64,000 nucleotides of DNA from Termitomyces sp. T153 (GCA_018296165.2 JACKQL020000006.1:682001-746000), one strand, 5' to 3'. Shown: positions 23,401 through 36,254, counted from the stretch's first letter. Numbers and translations: made by a program. The notes: generated by a model from the sequence alone, not told the origin.

Positions 23401-25287
23401 CAACATGATTTACATCGGCAAGATGTTGTATGCTTTCAGAAAAACTGAACTCGACTGGATAGTGTAATTTGTGCATGACCAATGTGCCTTGTGACAATTA
23501 TTGTGCAAAAGCTGTTCGGTAGCTCGGGAACATGTGAGACATAGCAATCCTGAATTGTGCTGATAGGCCTTGGAGGTTCACTAGTGGGAAAATCCTTTTA
23601 TGCACTTTAAGGGAGGTTATGGCAAGTTGATCAAGTGTTTGAAAAAATTTCAAACTCACTGAAAAATGAAATAATGGCCAAAAAAATCAGAGGTGTGAGA
23701 GTTTTTGGCTAGCATAAACACAAAATAGAACATTGTCCTTGTGACTTTTTGTGTGGTGTAAATTCAAGTGGGCATTACCTGCCTCTCAAATGATATTATG
23801 CAATTCAATTGGATGGAAATGTAGCAATGCAGCAGCTGACGCAGCTTCACTCTTGGGGATGCTAAAAAATGATCAAAGCAAAATAGTTGAAAAATGGGAC
23901 ATTCTCTTAGAGCTATCTCCTTATGTACCTAGCGTAAAATGCAAGAAATAATGGAAATATCTGAGATTTCTTCACATCCTGGGAGATTGATATCATATGA
24001 TCTTCTACAAGGTGAGCTATGAGACTCCCGGTGAGTAATGGAATGTCCACTCTGACAAGCTCTCCAATACTTTGAGTCGGGTCATAGGATGCTTTCTTGT
24101 TTCATTACTACGACATTTCCATCACACGCAATCTAGTGTTTACTTTCCATGGCTACTCGGGTTATTGATTGCATCTTCAACCGATTTTTAACAAGCTTGA
24201 GAAGATCAATCAGCTCCGCGGTGCTGCCGAGCCCATTTGGAAATCCGCGATGAGCACTGAGCATCTAGAAGCCTCTTCCTTTGTTCATCAGACTCCAGAA
24301 AAACCTGAGTAAGAGTTCTTGAAACAAGCCAAATTAATCAGAGAGCCCCCTAACGACTTAGTTTTTGCAAAGCGATATGTTGTGATTTCTCCATGTACCT
24401 TTTTCTAAAATCTTCACACAAATTACATCATGTATCGAAAGCCCTCGAAAGAAAGCTTAAAAACATGCCAAAACATGACATTTAACATCGGTATTTTTAC
24501 CACAGCCCTAGTGGAGATCCATAACGCAACAATTACTGAGTTGCCCGAACTATCGGCTAACTTTTCCAAATCTACCCCACGTCGCAGGCTTCTCCTTTTG
24601 AATACCACTTCTCCTTCCATATCAGAATCGAATCTCGATAGGACCTCAGAAGAGTTCGCTGAGTTCCACTCCAGCACTCCTATCACTATCATTACAGCAT
24701 GATACGACACACGATTATGCTTGATGGGATCAACGTCTTCAGTGTGACGGACGATTCGCCTTTCTGTTCACCCCTTCTGGAGTGGTATATTGCGTGGAGT
24801 TATTATGATCGTCACTATCCATGATGCAAAGCGAAGCGCGACTCATTGAATGCACTTTCCCCGGAAGGCAACCGTGCGTACTTGAACTAGTGTTTTGATA
24901 TTTTATTGAGTATAAATACATCCTATTCTCACCCAAACATCACGAATTCTGGCGTTTTTGGAATAGGGTAAGTAGCTGAACCGCGTCCTGACTCCTGGCG
25001 TCGCCAATTGCTAAGAAATATATATCGCAATCTTTGATTTGCTGTTAGCTTCGACGTCAATTTTCGAAACCAGAGCACTGCCTTGGTCAAAAATTGGTCA
25101 AAAATCAACTTTGATCCACAGTCAACCAACCAATCAAGATCATGATCCAGGAGCTCTTACCTTAGATACCGTTCCTGTTCACGTTCCTGTTCAGTATTTT
25201 CTATCATTCTGCTTCTCTACATATATCATTCCAAATATGTGGACCAACTTCATAACGCGCATTCTCCACCAGTAGTAATTATTGACC
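23401..25287. other. Intergenic DNA upstream of the monooxygenase
   Basis: CpG-poor to about 24.0 kb, CpG-normal afterwards. A plus frame at 24430-24702 (90 codons) is open but unrecognised. Copy 2 of the diverged duplicate lies at 24.70-24.84 kb. A TATA-like 'gtataaata' at about 24911 is 370 bp from the next gene. A direct repeat of 'ttggtcaaaaa' occurs at about 25083-25106. No gene is firmly supported. Confidence 0.4.
24700..24840 (+). repeat. Diverged duplicate, copy 2
   Basis: Partner of 22.48-22.67 kb. A short frame from ATG 24701 reads MIRHTIMLDGINVFSV, then DDSPF, then LLEWYIAWSYYDRHYP and stop. The two copies differ by many substitutions and a small indel. Confidence 0.5.
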
Positions 25288-27393
25288 ATGTCTCTTGTTG
25301 AAGTCAAACCAATCTTGATTGTGAGCACTCAGTTATGATAATCTTGTACATTTGATTTATTTCAACAGATTGGCGCAGGTCCTACTGGTCTTAGTCTGGC
25401 TCTGGCACTGGCCAAGAATGGGATATCTGTTCGTGTCGTTGAGAAACGAACTGAACCTTTCATCGGACAACGCGGAGGAGCCATTATGCCAAGGACTTTG
25501 GAACTTCATAAGCTCCTTGGTACTCTGTCAGATGTTCTCAGAGTCTGCGGTCGCCCTTTGTCTACAGACCTGTTTCTGCCCCACGGTCGTGTACCCGTGC
25601 GCACATTTGACATGGCTCCTTACATTGAACCAACGCCTGACCGACCATATGTAAGCGTAAACATACTATACATATATACCTATTCAACCTCTATGTTTCT
25701 CCCCATAGCCAAACCCAGTTATGCTATGGCAGTCGCGTCAAGAAGAAATTCTCCGTGTTCATTTAGCAGCATTAGGCGTCCATGTTGAATTTGGCGTGGA
25801 AATGGAAGACTTTGAGCACAATGACGATCGCGTCATAGTGACCCTGGTCAACCGAGTGTCTGGCTCTTCTGTGAAGGAGATCGTTGAAACGCCTTACTTG
25901 GTCTCCGCTGAGGGTGCACATAGCACTGTCAGGAAAATGCTCCAACTCACCTTCCATGGGGAGACAACAACACAGAGCTATGTGATTGGAGACATCGAAG
26001 TCTTAGACGGTCTCGATCGAGACGTATGTGTTGTTACTACGTCCCTTCAGCCGTGTAATGCTGACATTCTCACTACATCAGAAATGGTATTTCTGCGGAG
26101 AAACTAGTTCCAAACAGTGAGCACGGTTACCTAGATCCTCTGTGTTATATGCTATATTCATTTACATCACATCGAAGGGTTTCGCTGTGCGCCGGCGAAG
26201 ATCCCACCACGAAATACATGTACATGCTTTTCACAGGTGCCGAATTGGACTGCGTGAAGACTTCCTCTAGTCGTGAAGCCCTGATAGAAGAAATCTATGC
26301 AGTGACTGGGCGATGTGAGATCAAGTTCGGCAACCTTCTTTGGCTGTCATCATATACGTAGGTTACTACTAGCTATGTCGTGTGTCAGATCAATAACACA
26401 TTCACAAAAGTCCAAACATCCGCACGGTTGAAGATTTTTCGAAAGGCAGATGCTTTGTTGCTGGAGGTTTGTCCCAGTACCCTACTGTAGGAAATATCAG
26501 CCTAATCATGACCTGATAGATGCAGCTCACATCTTCGCACTGAGTGGTGAGGAGAATTTGGCTCATAATTTACCCTAGATGACGAGACTGATAATAACCA
26601 GGTGCCCAAGGCCTGAATTCCGGAATACATGACTCGGTACGTCCTTATAAATTTACCAAATGTCTCATCAAATGAACTCCCATAGGTCAACTTGGCCTGG
26701 AAACTAGCAAACGTCGTCAAAGGAATTTCGCCTTCGTCTCTTCTCGAGACTTATGGCATTGAGCGTCTACCCGTTATTGCAGGAATGCTCGAAAAGACCA
26801 TTGAAGTTCACAAGAAGACGCACTCGACTTCTATCACCGATGAAAATAGTGATGCTTGGGACCGTGGCGGTGACTTCGATATGCTCCACATGCATTATCG
26901 CGGAAGTCCGATTGTCGTTGATACCATACACCCTCATGACGCACTGAGCTCTCCTTACGCTTACGTTTCAGGGAGAGACAATGTCCGTGCAGGAGATCGT
27001 GCTCCCGATGCACCTGTGTTTGTTCATTCGCGGGGAACTTCGACAATCTTTGATCTGTTTGGGATCGCGTATCATACAGTGCTCATTTTCTCGAAGAATC
27101 CTGACATGGGCATGATTTCCTTCATGCTTGACTCACTTTCCAAGTATCCATCTGGTTCTGTTCGGACTGTCGTGATATTGCCGCAGGGCCATTCCTACAC
27201 CGATCCTAAATTTGCAACCTTCACCTTGAATATTGTAGCCGAGGACCAGAACGGGAATGCATATGCATCTTACTTGGGGAAAGATTGTCAGCGGTACAAC
27301 ACGGTAGTGATTGTTCGTCCTGACATGTATATAGGGGCAATAGTAGAAGGAAATGCGGGTATTACTACCTATTTCGATTCCATTTTTGTATAG
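25288..27393 (+). CDS. FAD-dependent aromatic monooxygenase, phenol hydroxylase-like (556 aa, 9 exons)
   Basis: Exons 25288-25320, 25369-25650, 25709-26023, 26082-26116, 26178-26357, 26411-26466, 26520-26546, 26602-26636 and 26686-27393 join in one frame (1671 nt) through GT-AG introns of 48-61 nt; two exons are only 27 and 35 nt. The product is a class A flavoprotein: nucleotide-binding IIGAGPTGLSLALALA (GxGxxG 13-18), the middle motif SAEGAHSTVRK (Glu where the family usually has Asp, residue 173), and the FAD motif RCFVAGDAAH (Gly300-Asp301) leading into SGAQGLNSGIHDSVNLAWKL. A thioredoxin-like C-terminal domain starts at RAGDRAPDAPVFVHS. Such enzymes use NAD(P)H and O2 to hydroxylate phenols and quinols. 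About 3.2 kb upstream of the synthetase, divergently oriented, it could oxidise the terphenylquinone; this is inference. Confidence 0.9.
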
Positions 27394-29940
27394 ACCTCTC
27401 GCCTCATTATGATCTATCATATGTCGAAATTTGGATATATAGCCTTCTTTGTGTTTAGCCTAACGTCTCCCGTTTGCTATGAAGGTAGTACACAAAGAAA
27501 TGGGTTTATAATCCATGTATTGAATCTGGAGATGAGCGATGTGCTGCTGTCTTCAAGTCCATGAGCGGCTGTCTTCAAGTTAATGAGCGGGCCAACGCTT
27601 CGAAATGCTGTTGTCATCTGTTTACCTACAGCACGTTTCATAAACTTTAGACTGTTTAGACTTGTCCACACCAGATATTGGACTTACCTCTTACCAGAAG
27701 CAAAGTGCAAGATATTCAGGCTTTTAAGTTAGAGGATGACCTGATATATTAAAAGCCTCTAAAATCACATGACTTGTGTGCTCAAATCTCTAGGACTGAA
27801 GAAAAATAAATCAACAAGGCAGAATCAAACTAACAACCTCCACAGTAAAGGCATAACCAAGAGAGAGCAAGACACAATATGACTAATAAGCTACTAACTT
27901 AATTAAAACTTACTAACACAAAAGGCCTACACACCCATAGGTTCCATCTACTGGGCTGGTTATGGTTCAGTTAGGGTTCTGGTTAGTTTGGTTAGTTGCT
28001 TGGTTAGGCTCTATTAGGCTTTGTTAGTGTTAAATACAATGATAACTTTTATAGTTCTCAAGGATGCATAATTAAGTGGGTATGCCTGTTGGAATACCTA
28101 TTTTTGTACTTCAGGGCCTAGGTTTGATTTTGTCAATGGGCAAAATTCTTAGTTGCCTGTAAGGCACAGGCTATAATATATTGTGATGTGCTTGTACTTA
28201 CAGGCTTGTAATATATTAAACTGACTATATAGCCTGTTGTCCAGAGGTCCCGGGAAGCTCCTGCAGAAACTTGTCAGGAAATTTCCCAAAATCTGGCCTA
28301 AAATCTGCATTCCTTCAGGCCTTGAATGCTGATGGACAACATACAGCCCAAAAAAGGAAATTCTCCTTTTTCTATTTTTCTTTATTTTTCCTTTTGAGCA
28401 ACAACACCTTTTCAGATATACTAAATCTACTACTATCCATCAAGATTGCTTTCCATCTGGAATTTGAATTTGAATGGGTACCTTAGCAATACTGGATTTC
28501 ACTAGCAGCTTTGCACAATGAGGGGCATTCCATCATGATGCTGCTAGGGGTGTCAAAGGCTTGTGGAGAACATCATCACCAACAAGGGCATGTGTATGAA
28601 GATGAAACTTTTCATCATTCATGTTACATGTAGAACAGAGGTCTGTGGTCTCTGTGTCTGCATCACTTCTGTCATGCATCAATTAAATAGCTCAACATGG
28701 TGTTTCTAATGGCTGAAATGCTCAGTGTTTGCTGCCAATTTTTCAAAACTTAGGCTGAATGGGCCTCAAATCCACAAATAATACTGACTAAAATTGCCTC
28801 TAGAGAGGCATAAAATCTGCAAAGTTGGTATTTAGATTTTTAACAGTTTCCTTCAAATCCACTTTTGCAGACAAGTTTTTGTGGGAGCTTCCTGGGGCCT
28901 TTGTCCAGTTGGTTGTCACCACACTTGCTGGGATGTGTATAATGTTGCAATCCCATGTGTAGGACACCATAAGTTGTGCCCTGCCACTATAAAATTATAT
29001 TTCCCTTTGTCCCTATTGTTATGTCATATATGACCATTGTCAGACTATGCATGATGGACTGTAGATAGATCTATATACATTTGGTACATACAGGTATCAT
29101 GGACTGAGGGTGGGTTGATTGCACTTATACATACAATTTATTGACTTACTGTAACATAGATCATCTGCTGACTATTATCTGTGATCTATAGGTACATGTA
29201 GTTTGGATTCTGACAGGTTGTGGGAATTTTCTGCTTTGTACTTTAGAGCACATGAAACTATTAAATCTGAGCCAGGGCCCTGTACCTTTTCTTGTTTATA
29301 AACTGAATCAGCTGTTCAGGTAAATCTATGCATGCCTTGCAAAAATCTCTTTGTTCTACTTTTCTATGAGCATACACTACAAGACATGATGACATTGACT
29401 ATCAAATCCCCAATGATGCTGCCCAAGACCTTCCTGCTAAAATGATGACAGTTGACAATTTGGCAAATCCTTTGTTATTGCCAGCTGGGAAAGTTACAGC
29501 AAGCTGGACAGGACATATTTTAGATAAGGACAATGGCAAATGGGGGTCTTACAACATGAATCTTGCATTATCTATAACTCAAATCTGGGAATACATATTT
29601 AATCTAGAACCCATGGGTGCATTGAGCATGTACAAGTTATAATCAACTCATGTGTTGATTTGTCAACAAATGCACATTGTCCCTTGGAGCAAAAGCTCTG
29701 CACTGAAGAATGGGATCCCACAGCTTTATGAACATACCTGAAGGAGCAACATGGAAGAGTTTTGCCAGTACATCAAGTACAACTGCTCCAAAAGCTCTCA
29801 CAACCAAATGTACCCCATCACAGTTGTTAGAAGGTGAATATGGCTAATGAACACAAAGTTAGTCCAAGTCCTCAGTCTCCATATAATTGACTGTATTCAA
29901 TGCATACCTAATAGACACAAAGTTAGTCTAAGTCTACAGC
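27394..29940. other. Repeat-like DNA without supported gene
   Basis: CG is rare from about 27.6 kb. The open frame at 29442-29642 has no recognised motif. Around 29.10-29.22 kb the sequence ('ggactgagggtg' and 'ttgacttactgtaacatag') resembles part of the LTR at 29.94-30.32 kb, so this is probably another decayed copy. A 'tttggttagttgcttggttagg' style run lies near 27.98 kb. Confidence 0.4.
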
Positions 29941-29941
29941 A

Positions 29942-30321
29942 TGTGTAAGCATAATGTTTGTTCAGATGGATTCTTCACTTTGTTGGATGGTGATGGTATA
30001 CCATGGACACACACACACACCCACTGTGTTGGGCCAGGCACGCTCTTCACAATGTGTTGGGCCCAGACACCATTGTCATCATAGTAAGGACAAAGCATCA
30101 TTTTCAGACTATCCTCAATAGCACCCTCAGTCATTTCCACTGGACTGAGGGTGAGTAGCCTACATTTACCATACCTACAGAATTACTGACTGTACTATAG
30201 CATCAAACTTATGTTGATCTAAATAGGTACAGTCTAATATCAGTTGTCTTCACTGGACTGAGGCATTGAACTTACATTGATCTAAATAGGTCCCTCTCAG
30301 TTAGACATCTGAGTTCTAACA
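29942..30321 (+). repeat. Copia-B type LTR, copy 1
   Basis: It shares with 47504-47814 the landmarks 'catgtgtaag', 'acacacac', 'tgtgttg-n-ccaggcac', 'attactgactgta', 'gatctaaatagg'-like and the end 'ttctaaca'. It begins TG and ends CA. The boundaries are estimated by comparing the two copies; no target duplication is visible. Confidence 0.5.
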
Positions 30322-30496
30322 ACTTATGGACAATTGCTGCTTGATGACTTTCTGAAGTGTTGAATGCTTGAATCTGGGATTCAGACAAATCTCATTGCTC
30401 TTTTATGTACACATGTTGCATTGCATACCTTAGCCTCTTTGTCTCTCAGCAACCACTTATCTCCCCTGTCTTTCAAAAGCCTCTCAATGACAGACC

Positions 30497-30892
30497 ATGC
30501 CTCCCAAGTCTCCCCTTCCTGTTCTGCCCAGTGATTCCTCTAATCTGTCAATCCCAGAATGGGTTGTTTGCCACAAATGGGACAGGGACAAATATAGCCA
30601 AGCCAACAGTAACTTTACACAGTGGACTGAGAAACTCAAGAATGCCACAATCCTCAATGGCATCTATACATACATCTTTGACCCTATCCTCCAATGCCCT
30701 GACCAAAACATGGAGGCTTGTGCCCACTATAATTGGGTTCAGAATAATTGTCTTGCAATTACCTTCATGAGGTCAGCTCTTGTCAGGGGATGTCCCACTT
30801 GTTTCCCCTTTCCCCTCCTCCAGTCCTTGTCAGATTTCCCCCACTATAGTTTTCCTTCATTCTTCTTCCTTTTCCCTATCTATTGGTCCTAG
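30497..30892 (+). pseudogene. Copia-type gag fragment
   Basis: The frame starts MPPKSPLPVLPSDSS, then WDRDKYSQANSNFTQWTEKL, NGIYTYIFDP, and NWVQNNCLAITFMRSAL. The WxxNDxxAxxFxxxSL pattern is the gag (UBN2-like) signature of Ty1/Copia elements. It lies 170 bp downstream of a Copia-type LTR in the expected order. It runs out after about 95 recognisable codons and no pol follows, so the copy is truncated. Confidence 0.6.
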
Positions 30893-31009
30893 TTTCAGCC
30901 CTCAGGCTGCACCACTTCTCTGTCAATAATTCAGACAAGTGTGGCCCCTTTGACACTGCCACCAGCTTATGTAACTGCTGACCAATTGCTGACACATCAC
31001 TTTTGTCTT

Positions 31010-34000
31010 TTTTCTCTGTCATACTGTACAGTTGTTTCTCATGCTTCTGAAGCCTCTGAAGCATCACACCTGGCCTAGGAAATCCCCAGACTTGTTCTCT
31101 TTGGATTTCCCTTTGCCAGGTAAGTAGTTATCTCAATAGACACTGTACAGTACTGAATAGACTTTGGATTTCCCTTTGCCAGCTGTGTGATTGAGCCACA
31201 GCCTCCAGAGGTTGCCCTTACAGCAGAACAAGTCTCTAGATTTAGTCTGGGAGCCCCCTTTTTGATTACTTAAGCTTCTACTCAGTTCTTTAAAAGGTCT
31301 GTCCCCCACCAGTGTCTTAGTGCCCCCTGTAACTCTCCTATGACCCAGCCAACCTGTCCAGCACCTCCTCCTGACATTTCAAGCCCCCAGGATGATGTCT
31401 GGAGTTGTTTGCTGCACTTGGAGACACAGGTTCAACTTACTCAAGCCTCCCTTACTTCCCACATGGCTGAACTCACTGGACTCTGTCAAACTACTGAAGC
31501 AGTGTCCCTTTCTCTCCAAGCCCTTCTGGAATGTCTTCCCCTTGCTCCTACTACACCCTCCATGCCCCCAGCAGATGCAGAATGGTTTGTGTCTGCACCT
31601 AGCTCAGGCGTTCTGGCTCCAGCTGCTGCAGAATGGTCTGCATCTGGTTTAGGCCTTTCAGCTCCTCACCCCAAACCCTCATCCTGCATTTCCAGATGTA
31701 TATGATGGAGATTGTAAGGCTGGAGAATGTTTCCTCTAGTCCTGTATCACCTATATCCAGCTGAGTAGTGAAGCCTTTACCTTAGATGCCTTGAAAATTG
31801 CCTGGGTTCTCTCCTACATGAAGGCTGGTCAAGCCTCAACCTATGCACTGCATATCTTCCAATGCCCAGGAGGAGTTGAGAGTTTCTCTGGCTGGACAGA
31901 GTTTGAGAAGGAGTTCCAAGTGGAGTTCTTCCCCCTTGACATTGCCAAAACCACAGCTCTTTCTCTTCAAGACCAAATTCAGTATGGTCAAGGAAAGCAG
32001 TCACTTGATGGGTACATTGACTCCCTTGTGCCTTAGTTGAACAGGCTGAATATCCAGATGCTCACAACTCTGCCTAACCTTTGATAATGGACTCCACTCC
32101 TCTTTCAGGGATTGTATTGATAGCATGGCAAAGGAGCACCCAGATGATGAGCATGTTGATACCTGGTACAAGGTGGCATGTGAGCAGTGGCAGCTCATAG
32201 AACTGTAACATGAGTTGTGGAGGATGGAACCCTTGACCTTCCCTTTTTTTGTGAAGGGTTTACCTCCCAAGCTCCCTCTTTCACACCTGCATTAGCATCC
32301 CCATGACCAGGTGCAGCTCCTTCCTTCATGCCTCATGCTGCTGGCCTGCAGTCCCTACCACAAGGAGTCCCAATGGATGTTGATGCTTCCTGACAGGGGT
32401 CCTCTACTCCTTTGCTGTGTGTATGCTGTGGGAAGGCAGGTCATTTTGCCTGCTACTGTCCTCAAGGCCTAGAAGTCTGCTACTTGTCAGCATCAGAGCA
32501 AGAAGAGCTGCTCATCCAACTCCTTGCAGCCTGGGTTGCCACAGGAACCCCCTCTCCAGATGCACCTATAGCTGTCCATTCTGAGGAAGTGGCCAATGTA
32601 TTGGAGGAGGTTCCTACAGAGTCTGAGGATTTTTAAAAGGGCAATGGATGACTAGTATGCCCCCATTGCCCAATACCAATTGTTTTGCCCCCCTGTCCAT
32701 AGAATCAAATATATCTGTTGCCATTGTTGATACTATGCTTGAAACAATAAGCCCCTCCTCAGATGTACAAACTCCCTCTCCAGCTAAAGTTTCAGCTGGA
32801 AACACACCCCCTAGCCCATGCCTTCAGATCCCTGCATGAGAACACCACCTCCCCCATTGTTATGTTGTTGCTTCCACCCCTTCTACCAACTCCCTGAAGC
32901 TACAGGTGGAAATTGAGATGATGGACACCCAGCAGATCTGAAGTGTGGTTGCCCTCCTTGACAGTAGTGCAATAGGCCTCTTCCTCAACACTGACTACAT
33001 GCAATGACACCACCTGACCACTTGCTCCCTTTCCTGTCCTATCCCTGTATACAATGTTGATGGCATGCTCAATGAAGCTGGCTCTATTGGCTCCATGGTG
33101 GACCTGGTCTTCTGCTACCAAGACCACTCAGAGCAAGCTGCTTTTGCCATCACTAGTTTGGAAAAGCAAGACATGATCTTGGGGTTCACCTGGCTATGTG
33201 AACACAACCCAGAAATTGACTGGACTAAGAGTGAGGTGAAGATTAGTTGTTGGCCATGTCACTGCATTACCTGTGCAGAAGAAGCCCATAAGGAGCAGAG
33301 AGCCAAGGTTTGTGAGCATGCTGCTGTGTGTGCCTGTCATGCTGAGCATCTCCCTTATGTTGATCTTGACCTCCTGAGTCCCCCCCCTCTGGCATTCCTT
33401 CATAGAGAGGCCCTCTATGAGGATGTCTGAGGTATTGGGTGTGAATCTTCAGAGGAAGAGGAAGGTGAAGGAGAATGGACCTGTACTCCAGAGGCAGATT
33501 CCCCAGATGAGACCATAGAGGTGGGTGATCAGATCTATGCTACAACTCTCTGCCCCCCTCCTACAGTGGCAGGGATTCAAGCCAGTCAGACTACTTCTCA
33601 GCATCTAGCTGAAGCATTTGCAGCAAACTCACAGCCCAAGCCTTTCTGTAGCACTGTTCCCAATCACCTCCATGACTTTGAGGATGTATTCTCCAAGGCC
33701 TCCTTTGATTCACTTCCAGATTGCAAGCAGTGGGATCATGCAATTGAGCTGATACCAGATGCAGAGCCCTCCAGCTGCAAGGTCTATCCACTTGCACCCT
33801 ATGAGCAGGATGAGCTGGACACTTTCCTGCAGAAGAACCTTAGCTCAGGACAAATACAACCCTCCAAGTCTCCAATGGCCCCCCCAGTCTTCTTCATTAA
33901 GAAGAAAGATGGGTCTCTTTGTCTGGTTCAGGATTATTGTGTCCTGAATGCAATGACAGTGAAGAACCGCTATCCTTTGCCACTCATCTCAGAACTTGTC

Positions 34001-34934
34001 AACAACCTTCAAGGTGCATGCTACTTCATGAAGTTAGATGTCCATTGGGGCTACAACAATATATGTATCAAAGAAGGGGATGAGTGGAAGGCAGCATTCC
34101 AAACTAATTGTGGACTCTTTGAACCTCTGGTAATATTCTTTGGTCTCACCAATAGCCCAGTCACCTTCCAGACTATGATGAATGACATTTTCCATGATCT
34201 GATTGTGGAAGGTGTTGTCTGCATGTATCTTGACAATATCCTCATCCACACAAAAACTCTGGAGGAGCATTGCTGGGTCATGTGCATTGTCTTGGAATGC
34301 CTCTGCCAACACCAGCTCTATTTAAAGCCTGAGAAGTGTGAGTTTGAACAGACTAAAGTGGAGTACCTGGGTTTGATCATTTTGCATGGAATGGCTGAGA
34401 TGGACCCCATTAAAGTGGCAGGTGTAGCAGAGTGGCCTGAGCCAAGGAACAAGAAGGAAGTTTAGGCCTTTCTTGGGTTTGTCAATTTCTATCAGAGGTT
34501 TATACAGGATTTCTCCCACCATGCATATCCCCTCTTCAACCTCACAGTTAAGGATACTGCATGGCAGTGGGAGCCCCCACAGCAAGCTGCCTTTGACACC
34601 CTCAAGTAATCTGTGACCTCAAAGCCAGTCCTCCTGTTCCCCAACAATGACTCTCCATTCCATGTGAAAGCAGATAGCTCAGACTTTGCTACAGGAGCAG
34701 TCCTCTCCCAGCAGTCAAAAGAGGATGGCAAATGGCATCCAGTAGCCTTCTACTCCAAAAGCCTTGATGCAGTGGAATGGAACTATGAGATCCATGACAA
34801 GGAGATGCTGGCAATTATTTGGTCCTTTGAAGAATGGTGGCATTTCCTTGAGGGTGCACAGTATAAGTTTGAAGTCTGGACAGACCACAAGAACCTGGAG
34901 TACTTCCATTCCACTAAGAAACTCAATTGATGTT
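31010..34934 (+). mobile_element. Gypsy-A retrotransposon copy (gag-pol, decayed)
   Basis: Gag from 31340 (MTQPTCPAPPPDISS) with a CCHC knuckle, CVCCGKAGHFACYC, at about 32416-32457; a protease region LQVEIEMMDTQQ then VVALLDSSAIG (about 32900-32970, usual DSGA reads DSSA); RT from about 33600 with VYPLAPYEQDELD, FFIKKKDGSLCLVQDY, RYPLPLISELV, FGLTNSPVTFQ and VCMYLDNILIH (catalytic YLDD reads YLDN); then FLGFVNFYQRF and RNase H VKADSSDFATGAVLSQQS, FYSKSLDAVEWNYEIHDKE. In-frame stops interrupt it (for example 34462 and 34606). The frame is cut at 34.93 kb by an insertion and resumes at about 36.08 kb. It is an inactive copy. Confidence 0.85.
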
Positions 34935-36075
34935 GATGTGCTCCTATGCCACCTAGTGCCATGCAGGAAACCTAAAAAAATAGTCACTAGATAGGATAGC
35001 TGGCAGTAGGAAGTTAATAGTTGAGGGCAAGTCAGTAACTGTCCCAGAGAACTAGAGCAAAAGTTGTGTTGTGGAGTGAAGTTGAAAGAAGTTGCTATCG
35101 CTAGCTGAAGTTGCTAGTGATGATAAGAAAATGGGTAAAGACAAATAATGTTGTTAAGACAATGTGTACCCCTGACAGAGGTAGGAAGAGTGAGGGGATA
35201 GGGTAGGGAAAAGGGGGGAAGGCAGTAATAAGAAGACTAAAATCAGAGAACAAACATGAACTAGTTGCTAGCCATAGTTGCTAACATCGCTAAGTCAAAA
35301 TAACACAAATAGGCACCCACAGTTGGCACCACACTAGGTTGAGGTTGAAGTTGAGAAGGCTTGTTGCTAAGCCAAAGTCAAAAGCAATAGAGGAACAAAA
35401 GAAGCAAAGTGAAATCTCAAGCTGGTAAGCTTAGAGAGAGCAACTAGTCAATGCTGACAGGGGTTCTCTGTTCTATTTTGCTATGATGGGGTAGTGTCTA
35501 TGTACAGGTAGTATTTATACATTTCCAAAGTATAGTATGGGAAAGTAAGCAAATAGTCACCACTGGCAATGGCATCTGTTACTGTGTTCATGGCCCATGC
35601 AAGGCATCAGTCTGTAACTAGGTGAAAAACCATAAGCAAAGTCTCTATGGCGTATAAATGCAAATGAATCCAAAAAGAGTGAGTCCGATGTCAATACCTG
35701 AAGTGTAGATGCTGTTCAAGTATGTTGGTAAGCTCAGCAAGGGGAATGATAGTAAAAAGGTATGCATCTGGTAATATGTCCATATATAGTAAGAGAACAC
35801 CATTTTGTTGCCAGAGTTGCTAAAGTTGCTAATAATTGTTGCTAAGAAAGATCTAGGCCTTGATGTTCCAGACCCAAGTTCTAGGCTCCACATGATATTT
35901 CTTGTGATCAAAAAGTCTCGTGCTTGCTAAAGTCTTGTGCTTCGGTCCAACCCTTGGGCTGGGTCCCGTGTGCTGAGTGTTGTGACTTGTGCCAAATTCA
36001 AAGTAGTCAGCTGCCACTAAGTTTGAAATGCCAAAAATGGTGCTCAGCAATAACTGGGGCTCATCAATGTTAAGC
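34935..36075. mobile_element. Insertion of about 1.14 kb inside Gypsy-A, probably a solo LTR
   Basis: Gypsy-A coding sequence breaks after KKLN at 34.93 kb and continues with RWSLYLANFDF-like sequence at about 36.08 kb. The inserted DNA starts TGTTGATG and ends near CATCAATG, which are nearly complementary ends, has no long frame, and contains many 'gttgct' runs. These features suit a solo LTR of another family. No exact target duplication is clear. Confidence 0.5.
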
Positions 36076-36254
36076 TTAGTGGTCTCTGTATCTGGCCAAC
36101 TTTGACTTCTCATTGCACCACAAACCAGGATGGAGCATGGGCAAACCAGATGCACTGTCCAGGCAGGCTGACCATGGTACAGGAGCAGGAGATAATGACA
36201 ACATTGTCCTCCTCAAGCCAGAGCTCTTTGCCATCCATGCACTAGAAGGAATAC
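36076..36254 (+). pseudogene. Continuation of Gypsy-A (plus) after the insertion
   Basis: The frame reads LANFDFSLHHKPGWSMGKPDALSRQADHG and then LLKPELFAIHALEG, the RNase H to integrase connector of Gypsy elements. It stops abruptly near 36.25 kb where an inverted copy of the same family begins. The integrase is missing. Confidence 0.7.

Noticed and set aside
34935..36075. Host gene inside the 1.14-kb insertion
   Set aside because: The longest frames are short and motif-free, and the ends look LTR-like.
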